The notes under the pieces were generated by a model that was not told the DNA's origin, ran no database searches, and worked only from the letters and a program-made list of their open reading frames with translations. Both the position numbers and the translations under genes were made by a program. Source: Flavobacteriales bacterium UBA1112 (GTDB taxonomy: Bacteria; Bacteroidota; Bacteroidia; Flavobacteriales_D; Sanyastnellaceae). From it: a stretch of DNA of 27,443 nucleotides. Shown here in pieces: positions 21,523 to 27,443 of the stretch (the first letter of the stretch is position 1; each line of letters opens with the position of its first letter). The stretch spans positions 22,062-49,504 of the forward strand of contig DCBH01000038.1 of the NCBI GenBank assembly GCA_002313415.1, read 5' to 3'.

Positions 21523-23045
21523 TGGCCCCAGGCATTCACGTGGTTTGGTTCAAAAGGGACCTGCGCACGCGCGATCACGAACCCTTGCAACGAGCTCTTC
21601 AACGTGCGTCGCTTTCGGGAGGGCGCGTATTGCTTTTGCAGATGTATGAACCGGGAATGTTGGTGCATCCAACCACCTCCTCTCGTCACGTGACCTTTCA
21701 ATGGGCCTGTGGAGATGACGTCGCAATGACTTTGCAGCAAGAGAAATGGGGACTGACATTTCATCGAGTGCATGCACCTGTTCTGGATGTGTTGGATTAT
21801 CTGAGAATGAAACATGGGATCGCCTCTCTGTATTCCCACGAAGAGACCGGTGTGCTTTGGACGTATGAACGCGACAAAAAAGTGGCATCGTGGTGTAAAA
21901 AGCATGGTGTTCCATGGTGTGAAGTGGCTCAGGCCGGGGTTCAGCGCGGACGATCCTCTCGCATCGGATGGGTAGAGTCATGGCATGACAACATGGCAAG
22001 GCCTTGTGCGAATCCTGATTTGCAGGAATGGCGATCCTCAGAAGGGCGGGATGCCAATGTGACGTGGCCTGAGAATTGGGCTCTGAATGCAGCACCCACG
22101 GTGCGGCACGAATCAGACTTGCAAGGGGTTGGCCCGTTTCAGCCTGGAGGTGAGCGCGCGGGCCACTCATATTTGAAAAGCTTTCTTCATGAAGGCAGGA
22201 TTCAAGCCTACCAAAAGCACATCAGCAAGCCTGAATTGAGTCGCAGGAGCTGCAGTCGCATCTCACCGTATCTCGCCTGGGGGGCAATGACCATTCGACA
22301 GGTATATCAAGCTTTGGAATCGACTGTCCAGGGAAGAAACCATCATGCTTTCGGCAGTCGTCTGCGTTGGCACTGCCACTTCATCCAAAAATTTGAATCT
22401 GAGCATGCTTTGGAATGGCGAAATGTGAATCGAGCTTATGATGAACTTCCAGTAAAGCAAAACGAGGAGTGGTTGTCTCGCTGGAAGGAGGGGACGACAG
22501 GAATTCCGCTTGTGGACGCATGCATGCGCGCTGTGAGGGAAACAGGCTATTTGAATTTCCGAATGAGAGCCATGCTTGTGAGTTTTTTGACCCATCATAT
22601 GAATCACTCCTGGCAGGATGGGGTAGAGCATTTGGCGCGCTGTTTTTTGGATTTTGAGCCAGGAATACATTACAGTCAGTTCCAAATGCAGGCGGGAGTG
22701 ACAGGCATCAATACAGTGCGCATCTACAATCCAGTGAAGCAAGGACAAGAACATGATCCCGAAGGTCATTTTGTTCGAGCCTGGGTTCCTGAATTGAAAG
22801 ATGTATCTCCCGAATGGATCCATTCACCATGGATGGCACCTCCCATGGAAGCGACAATGCAAGGCTGGTCATCCCAAGATTATCCGGAGCCCATGCTCGA
22901 TTTGGTTGCGTCCGCGCGCGAGGCGCGTGAACGCATGTGGTCCTTCCGAAAGCGGCCTGAAGTGAAGAACGAGGGACGACGCATTTTGGCTCGACATGTG
23001 GTTCCACCGCGCGCTCAAACAAAAGGAAGAATGCGCGAACTTTGA
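21519..23045 (+). CDS. Cryptochrome/photolyase family protein, atypical (paralogue 1)
   Basis: A 508-aa FAD protein of the photolyase/cryptochrome family. The N-terminal Rossmann-like antenna domain begins IHVVWFKRDLRTRDHEPL; the FAD domain has SPYLAWGAMTIRQVY, WKEGTTGIPLVDACMRA, YNPVKQGQEHDPEG and RAWVPEL. Aligned without gaps to E. coli PhrB from W338 to W382, key positions differ: W338 is Y344, N341 is F347, M345 is A351, N378 (flavin N5) is H384 and W382 is F388. W359 is kept (W365). W306 aligns with V312, and E274 with R281 by the WREFY block. It therefore probably does not photoreduce or bind CPD lesions in the standard way. The frame can be extended to a TTG at 21507, but the ATG at 21519 overlaps the upstream stop (ATGA). 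Repair enzyme or photoreceptor cannot be decided here. Confidence 0.9.
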   Translation: MMAPGIHVVWFKRDLRTRDHEPLQRALQRASLSGGRVLLLQMYEPGMLVHPTTSSRHVTFQWACGDDVAMTLQQEKWGLTFHRVHAPVLDVLDYLRMKHGIASLYSHEETGVLWTYERDKKVASWCKKHGVPWCEVAQAGVQRGRSSRIGWVESWHDNMARPCANPDLQEWRSSEGRDANVTWPENWALNAAPTVRHESDLQGVGPFQPGGERAGHSYLKSFLHEGRIQAYQKHISKPELSRRSCSRISPYLAWGAMTIRQVYQALESTVQGRNHHAFGSRLRWHCHFIQKFESEHALEWRNVNRAYDELPVKQNEEWLSRWKEGTTGIPLVDACMRAVRETGYLNFRMRAMLVSFLTHHMNHSWQDGVEHLARCFLDFEPGIHYSQFQMQAGVTGINTVRIYNPVKQGQEHDPEGHFVRAWVPELKDVSPEWIHSPWMAPPMEATMQGWSSQDYPEPMLDLVASAREARERMWSFRKRPEVKNEGRRILARHVVPPRAQTKGRMREL

Positions 23046-23048
23046 AAC

Positions 23049-23927
23049 ATGTCGGTCTCCCGAGATTCCAACACCCTGCTGCACCACGAGATAGTGGGCG
23101 ACAATCCCAATGCTCCTTGGATGGTATTCATCCACGGTGCAGGGGGGTCCATTCGTACATGGAAGTTTCAAATCGAGGCGTTTTCTCCACATTATCGTTT
23201 GCTCCTTCTCGATTTGAGAGACCACGGATTGAGTAAAGACATCCTGCCCGAGTTTCCAGCGTACGATTTTGACATCGTTGCGGAAGACATCTTGCGAGTG
23301 ATTGATCACCTCAACATCGAGAAGGCACATTTCATCAGCCTGAGCATTGGCAGTGTGATTCTTCAAAAAATCGACATCGAGCGGCCCAAGTTGATTGATC
23401 GAATGGTCATGGCCGGTGCCATTTTTGATGGCAGTTGGTTGATGCATCTCTTCGTACACAGTGCGAAGGCACTCAACTTTATTCTGCCTTATCGTGCAAT
23501 CTATTGGATTTTCTCATTCATTGTTTTGCCGCGTCGAAACCACAGAATGAGCCGTTGGATTTTCAGAAGGCAAAGTCGAAAATTGACACAAGGAGAGTAT
23601 CTGAAATGGGTGGAATTGTACAAACCCTTTTTCAAGCTCGTTCGCCAATACGTGCAGAGGCCGGTCATGAAGAAGGGCTTGGTGGTCATGGGAGATCAGG
23701 ACCACATTTTTTTTCGAGCGGCCCAGCATTTTACTCAAATCCAGCGAAACATGCGTCTCATTGTGATTGAGAACTGTGGCCATGTGTGCAGCATCGAGGC
23801 ACCTGACCTTTTCAATGAATTGGTCCTACAGTTTCTGAGTGATGCGGATGTTCCTCAGAGAGTTACTGCAACTCCAGTTCCCATGTCGTGGTCTGAACTC
23901 CGTGCGTTGCAGGGTGTGAAGGGATAA
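23049..23927 (+). CDS. Alpha/beta-hydrolase fold protein
   Basis: A 292-aa hydrolase of the small alpha/beta type (esterase/lipase/epoxide-hydrolase-like). The oxyanion-hole loop FIHGAGGS is at about 28-34, LLDLRDHGLS follows, and the nucleophile elbow reads SLSIGS with S99 (the first Gly of GxSxG is Ser). Candidate acid D216 or D218 is in MGDQDH, and H245 is in ENCGHVCSIEAP. A lid region (about 130-175) is hydrophobic and basic and could sit on membranes. No signal peptide. It lies 3 bp after photolyase paralogue 1 and 4 bp before the DUF2256 gene, so it belongs to the cluster. Its substrate, and any link to light or pigment, are unknown. Confidence 0.9.
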   Translation: MSVSRDSNTLLHHEIVGDNPNAPWMVFIHGAGGSIRTWKFQIEAFSPHYRLLLLDLRDHGLSKDILPEFPAYDFDIVAEDILRVIDHLNIEKAHFISLSIGSVILQKIDIERPKLIDRMVMAGAIFDGSWLMHLFVHSAKALNFILPYRAIYWIFSFIVLPRRNHRMSRWIFRRQSRKLTQGEYLKWVELYKPFFKLVRQYVQRPVMKKGLVVMGDQDHIFFRAAQHFTQIQRNMRLIVIENCGHVCSIEAPDLFNELVLQFLSDADVPQRVTATPVPMSWSELRALQGVKG

Positions 23928-23931
23928 ACTC

Positions 23932-24087
23932 ATGGCTCACAAGAAACCTCATTTGCCTGAGAAAATGTGCGCCACATGTGGGAGGCCTTTTTCGTGGAGA
24001 AAGAAGTGGATGCGTGATTGGGAAAATGTCAAACACTGCAGCGAACGTTGCCGGCGGAACAGATCGTCATCAATGGAGGAAACATGA
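23932..24087 (+). CDS. DUF2256 small zinc-ribbon-like protein, 51 aa
   Basis: A short basic protein (MAHKKPHLPEKMCATCGRPF, then SWRKKWMRDWENVKHCSERC). The four cysteines C13, C16, C36 and C40 form a CxxC...CxxxC pattern fit to hold one zinc, and the CGRPFSWRKKW core is the DUF2256 signature. This family is often found next to cryptochrome/photolyase genes, and that holds here: the Fe-S photolyase-like gene starts 27 bp downstream. Its short length makes it easy to miss. A nucleic-acid-binding or partner-binding role is plausible but unproven. Confidence 0.88.
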   Translation: MAHKKPHLPEKMCATCGRPFSWRKKWMRDWENVKHCSERCRRNRSSSMEET

Positions 24088-24114
24088 GGACTCGAGTGGT
24101 GTTATTCCTCCACG

Positions 24115-25695
24115 ATGTCCATTGCACCTCTTACTCAGCCTAAGCCAGCCAAAACACTTCGCCTGTTGTTAGGTGACCAGTTGAATCCGCGACACTCGTG
24201 GTGGAATGAACCACAAGACGACGTTTTGACGGTCATGATGGAATGCAGACAGGAAACGGATTATGCCCGTCATCACGTGCAGAAGGTGCTGGCCTATTTT
24301 CTTGCAATGAGAAGCTTCGCCCGGGAGCGCATTGAAGAGGGTCACCACCTGCACTATCTCACCATTGACAATCCTGACGCCACCCGACCCATGATGGATG
24401 TTTTGCGAGATCTGGTCGGTGAGTCGGGTGCGACTGATGTGCGAGTACAGGCACCGGACGAGTGGAGGCTGGATGCTCTTTTTCGTGAGGCCATGAATAC
24501 TTGGCCCGACGAGTTGGGAGTGTCCTTTTCCATGGACGATACGGAGCATTTTCTGACATCTCGTACAGACTTGGCCACGCATTTTGAAGGCAAGAAGCAG
24601 TACCTCATGGAATCCTTCTACCGAATGATGCGGAAAAGACACGATGTCTTGTTGGATGCATCTGGGCAACCGGAGGGAGGAAAGTGGAACTACGATGCAA
24701 ACAACCGTAAAAAATTGCCCAAAGGTCATGTGCCGCCAGCACCATATCTGTGGGGACGAGACGTGACAATTTTACACGCAGAGCTCATAAATGCTGGTGT
24801 TGAGACTGTGGGGCAAGTGCAGCCAGAACGCTTTGGATGGCCCGTAACACGTGAAGAGAGTTTGGCCTTGTTGAACATCTTCGTGGAGGAATTGCTCCCT
24901 CGATTTGGCGATTTCCAAGATGCACTGACTGAAGACAGTTGGACCTTGTACCACAGTCGTCTGAGCTTCGCAATGAACGTGAAGATGTTGAACCCAAAGG
25001 AGGTGATTGCTGCGGTTGAACAAAAGTGGCGAGAGGATCCGACGCATGCAAGCATCGAGCAGGCCGAGGGTTTCATTCGTCAAATTCTGGGTTGGCGAGA
25101 ATACATGCGAGGGGTGTATTGGGCGCACATGCCTGAATATGCAGGACTCAATTTCTTTCAGCACGACCGCAAGCTTCCATCGTGGTTTTGGACAGGGAAA
25201 ACGGGAATGAGATGTCTGCAACACGCCATTGGGCAAACCCTTGAGCATGCTTATGCCCACCACATTCAGCGTCTGATGGTGACGGGTAATTTTGCCCTGC
25301 TTGCAGGAATTGATCCCACAGAGGTCGATGAATGGTACTTAGGGGTCTACATCGATGCCATTGAGTGGGTGGAGATTACCAACACGCGTGGCATGAGTCA
25401 ATTTGCAGATGGGGGGATTGTGGGAACCAAGCCCTACGTGTCGTCCGCGAACTACATGCATAAAATGGGGCCTCATTGCAACTCCTGCAAATACAAGAGA
25501 CAGGCCAAAACCGAGGATGATGCCTGTCCCTTCAACAGCTTGTATTGGCACTTCCATGCTCGTAATCGAGACCTACTCGAACGCAACCCACGCATCGGTA
25601 TGGTCTACCGCACTTGGGATAAAATGCCCCCGACAAAGCAACAAGCGCTTTTGGATCGCGGAGATGCAGTTCTCGCCAATCTCGAACATCTGTGA
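24115..25695 (+). CDS. Fe-S bacterial cryptochrome / (6-4) photolyase-like protein (PhrB/FeS-BCP type)
   Basis: A 526-aa deoxyribodipyrimidine-photolyase-related protein. The N-domain starts LRLLLGDQLNPRHSWW and the catalytic domain has WGRDVTILHAE..., GFIRQILGWREYMRGVYW and HAYAHHIQRLMVTGNFALL. Four cysteines, C367, C455, C458 and C471, have spacings of 88, 3 and 13, identical to the [4Fe-4S] ligands of Agrobacterium PhrB (C350, C438, C441, C454 as I recall). With the same offset, the PhrB catalytic histidines map to H382/H383 and the electron-transfer residues W342, W390 and Y391 map to W359, W407 and Y408, all conserved. This is therefore a likely functional FAD/Fe-S (6-4) photolyase, probably with a lumazine antenna as in PhrB. 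It lies between DUF2256 and cry-DASH, 1 bp from the latter. Confidence 0.94.
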   Translation: MSIAPLTQPKPAKTLRLLLGDQLNPRHSWWNEPQDDVLTVMMECRQETDYARHHVQKVLAYFLAMRSFARERIEEGHHLHYLTIDNPDATRPMMDVLRDLVGESGATDVRVQAPDEWRLDALFREAMNTWPDELGVSFSMDDTEHFLTSRTDLATHFEGKKQYLMESFYRMMRKRHDVLLDASGQPEGGKWNYDANNRKKLPKGHVPPAPYLWGRDVTILHAELINAGVETVGQVQPERFGWPVTREESLALLNIFVEELLPRFGDFQDALTEDSWTLYHSRLSFAMNVKMLNPKEVIAAVEQKWREDPTHASIEQAEGFIRQILGWREYMRGVYWAHMPEYAGLNFFQHDRKLPSWFWTGKTGMRCLQHAIGQTLEHAYAHHIQRLMVTGNFALLAGIDPTEVDEWYLGVYIDAIEWVEITNTRGMSQFADGGIVGTKPYVSSANYMHKMGPHCNSCKYKRQAKTEDDACPFNSLYWHFHARNRDLLERNPRIGMVYRTWDKMPPTKQQALLDRGDAVLANLEHL

Positions 25696-25696
25696 C

Positions 25697-27025
25697 ATGA
25701 GCTCAACACGCACCCTTCATTGGTTTCGCAACGACCTACGACTAGACGACAATCCCGCCTTGTCTGAGGCACTGCGGGGTGACGAGCTGTTGCCGGTGGT
25801 CATTTTGGATGATCGTTTTTGGGGGACCGATCGCTGGGGACATGTCAAAACGGGCCCCCATCGAACAAGGTTTTTGTTGGAAAGCGTCGCGGATTTAAAA
25901 AAGGCCATAGAGGAACTTGGCGGAAGCTTGGTCATTCGTCAAGGGCTTCCTGAAAAAATCCTTCCCAACTTGATGAAGGAGTGGTCCTGTTTGACATTGA
26001 CAGCTCAAGCTGAGCATACTCCCGAGGAGATGGACATTGAGACGGCTGTGGCTTCCGCTGTGAGTGGTGTGGGCGGTTCTTGTCAATGGGTCGAGGGACA
26101 CACGCTCTTTCACCCCGATGATTTGCCCATGGACATTGGAGACATACCAGACATTTTTACCCAGTTTCGCAAAAAGGTTGAGAAGCACAGCGAAGTGCGC
26201 GAGTGCATTCCAGCCCCGGTCTCGCTGTCTTGCCCGAATGGGTTGAAGTCTGACGAGTTGCCCTCATTGAATTCCATCCTTGATCGCTCGGGACAGACGA
26301 TGCCAACCGCAGACAGTCGCAGCGTCTTGCCTTTCAAGGGTGGTGCATCTGAGGCAAGGGCACGCCTCAAGCACTATTTCTGGGATACCAAGAAGCTTGC
26401 GGTTTACAAGAAAACGAGAAATGGACTTGTCGGCCCCGATTACAGCAGCAAATTCAGTCCATGGTTGGCCCATGGTTGCATCAGTCCAAGACGGATTGCC
26501 AGTGAGGTGTATCGCTTTGAAGACCGAATTGAAGCCAACGACAGCACATACTGGCTTGTGTTTGAGTTGATTTGGCGAGACTATTTTAGGTTCATTGCCA
26601 TGAAATTCGGTTCTCGCATCTTTCACGGCAAGGCGTTGAAACCAGAGAGTCCCAATCGCGGAACACAGAAACACCCTTTTGAGGCATGGAAAGACGGCCG
26701 AACCAAAGATGCTTTCGTGAATGCCAACATGAGAGAGCTCGCCCGAACTGGTTTTATGAGCAACCGCGGTCGCCAAAACGTCGCGTCGTACCTCGTCCAT
26801 GATTTAGGCATTGATTGGCGTTTGGGTGCGTCCTGGTTTGAGCACTGTTTGCTTGACTACGATCCCGCGAGCAACGCGGGCAATTGGATCTATGTGGCAG
26901 GTGTAGGCAATGATCCTCGACCCAACCGAAAATTTGATACGCAGCGTCAGGCAACGATGTATGATGGTGACGGAAAATATCAAACCCTTTGGAGCTCGGA
27001 TGCTTTGGAACTTGACATACGCTGA
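25697..27025 (+). CDS. Cryptochrome DASH
   Basis: A 442-aa cry-DASH-type photolyase homologue, which in characterised members repairs CPDs in single-stranded DNA or acts as a photoreceptor. The start TLHWFRNDLRLDDNPAL, SPWLAHGCISPRRIASEVYR, ELIWRDYFRF, NRGRQNVASYLVHDLGIDWR and LLDYDPASNAGNWIYVAGVG are DASH hallmarks. Unlike paralogue 1, the flavin-proximal Asn (N393) and the Trp equivalents W374 and W397 are kept. The usual TGxPFVDANMREL motif reads TKDAFVNANMREL (336-348), an oddity. The frame is open far upstream inside the previous gene, but the ATG at 25697, one base after that gene's stop, gives the normal start. The 3' end overlaps the next gene by 26 bp. Confidence 0.95.
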   Translation: MSSTRTLHWFRNDLRLDDNPALSEALRGDELLPVVILDDRFWGTDRWGHVKTGPHRTRFLLESVADLKKAIEELGGSLVIRQGLPEKILPNLMKEWSCLTLTAQAEHTPEEMDIETAVASAVSGVGGSCQWVEGHTLFHPDDLPMDIGDIPDIFTQFRKKVEKHSEVRECIPAPVSLSCPNGLKSDELPSLNSILDRSGQTMPTADSRSVLPFKGGASEARARLKHYFWDTKKLAVYKKTRNGLVGPDYSSKFSPWLAHGCISPRRIASEVYRFEDRIEANDSTYWLVFELIWRDYFRFIAMKFGSRIFHGKALKPESPNRGTQKHPFEAWKDGRTKDAFVNANMRELARTGFMSNRGRQNVASYLVHDLGIDWRLGASWFEHCLLDYDPASNAGNWIYVAGVGNDPRPNRKFDTQRQATMYDGDGKYQTLWSSDALELDIR

Positions 27026-27407
27026 CCCCGACCGATGGCAGGAGGTCTATGCCATCTCCGGCAAACCATTGCCTTGGTGGAAGCGTTCAGGCAGTCCACG
27101 TATGAGACTGCTCGACGGTCCAGCTCAATTGTCTTCTATGATTGAAGAGACTTCGGATGTCAAATGGGCAAACTTTGAGCGGACGCAACATGGAGGCATC
27201 TTGTATTTCCGAGTCCGCTTGGAAGTTTATGGTGTTCCCTGTGCTTCGGATGCCACGCGCTGGCAAATTTGCACCAATCGAGACGGACTCGAATTGCATT
27301 TGCACATGGAGGCGGGAATGGTGCGTCTGGGGCTGTCCTCCAAACCGTCAAATGGATTTTTGACCTTGTTGGAAGGTGCTTTCGGGTCTGAATTTTCTAC
27401 TCATTGA
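27000..27407 (+). CDS. Conserved-looking hypothetical protein, 135 aa (last gene of photolyase cluster)
   Basis: Not recognised. Cytoplasmic, no signal peptide, Trp-rich N-terminus (MLWNLTYADPDRWQEVYAIS, then GKPLPWWKRSG), a middle with alternating hydrophobic strands (GGILYFRVRLEVYGVPC) and a single plausible C-terminal domain. The frame is open from 26910, but I prefer the ATG at 27000 because the predicted fold starts there; it overlaps cry-DASH by 26 bp in another frame, and such overlaps are common in this cluster. A translationally coupled partner of cry-DASH is possible. No terminator is seen before the window ends. Confidence 0.6.
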   Translation: MLWNLTYADPDRWQEVYAISGKPLPWWKRSGSPRMRLLDGPAQLSSMIEETSDVKWANFERTQHGGILYFRVRLEVYGVPCASDATRWQICTNRDGLELHLHMEAGMVRLGLSSKPSNGFLTLLEGAFGSEFSTH

Positions 27408-27443
27408 GGGGCAAGCGGTCAAGGGGCAATTCGTCTGACAGCG
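27397..27443 (-). CDS. Possible 3' end of a convergent gene (partial)
   Basis: On the minus strand a frame open to the window edge encodes LSDELPLDRLPLNE then TAG. It would overlap the end of the 135-aa gene by 11 bp in convergent orientation. Fifteen codons are too few to recognise anything; this is a flag that the plus-strand cluster may end here. Confidence 0.25.
   Translation of the reverse strand, partial: LSDELPLDRLPLNE

Noticed and set aside
25403..25696. N-terminal extension of cry-DASH by 98 codons
   Set aside because: It lies wholly inside the Fe-S photolyase-like gene, and DASH proteins normally begin at the TLHWFRNDLRL segment just after 25697.

Overview
The window looks like a chromosomal segment of a marine Flavobacteriales-type Bacteroidota. 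The signs are a type IX secretion (T9SS) style C-terminal sorting domain on a secreted lipase, a TonB-dependent receptor with a carboxypeptidase-regulatory-like N-domain, secreted 'GCTDP..CNY..' repeat proteins, a fused E1 alpha/beta 2-oxoacid dehydrogenase, DUF1573, DUF5715 and DUF6435-type proteins, and TAnnTTTG-like promoter elements with few clear Shine-Dalgarno sites. I see no rRNA, tRNA, CRISPR array, insertion sequence or phage gene. The genus cannot be told from this sequence alone.

Layout. 1-1949 (minus strand): a tight operon of a 182-aa conserved hypothetical, a 64-aa basic protein and an NRAMP-like transporter that runs off the window. 2079-3002 (plus): a membrane-anchored DUF5715 (M15-peptidase-like) protein, divergent from that operon, with a perfect 7-1-7 palindrome in the gap. 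3007-5885 (minus): secreted lipase and dihydrolipoyl dehydrogenase. 5960-11192 (plus): adk, obg, psuG, the fused branched-chain-type E1 and an S4 RNA-binding protein, several joined by 4-bp ATGA overlaps. 11335-17181 (plus): TonB-dependent receptor, a large secreted esterase-like repeat protein ending at a strong UUCG terminator, and a secreted DUF1573 protein. 17284-19914: valS.

19962-27407 (plus) is the most interesting part. It is a closely packed run of nine genes: DUF6435-type protein, SDR, flavin-reductase-like protein, photolyase/cryptochrome paralogue 1, alpha/beta hydrolase, DUF2256 zinc-ribbon-like protein, Fe-S (6-4)-photolyase-like protein, cry-DASH and an unrecognised 135-aa protein. 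Most junctions overlap or are under 30 bp, so this is probably one light-response/DNA-photorepair operon downstream of valS. The three photolyase-family proteins belong to different branches. The first has lost most of the residues that define E. coli-type photolyase chemistry: its flavin-proximal Asn is His, two Trp-triad positions are Val and Phe, and the lesion-contact Glu, Trp, Asn and Met are all replaced. Its start codon overlaps the stop codon of the flavin-reductase-like gene. This suggests a flavin photoreceptor, or an enzyme whose flavin is reduced chemically rather than by light.

Elsewhere, lpd (E3) and the fused E1 could serve the same 2-oxoacid dehydrogenase complex; no E2 gene is in the window. 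The secreted lipase, the esterase-like repeat protein and the TonB receptor point to a lifestyle of degrading polymers and lipids and importing the products.
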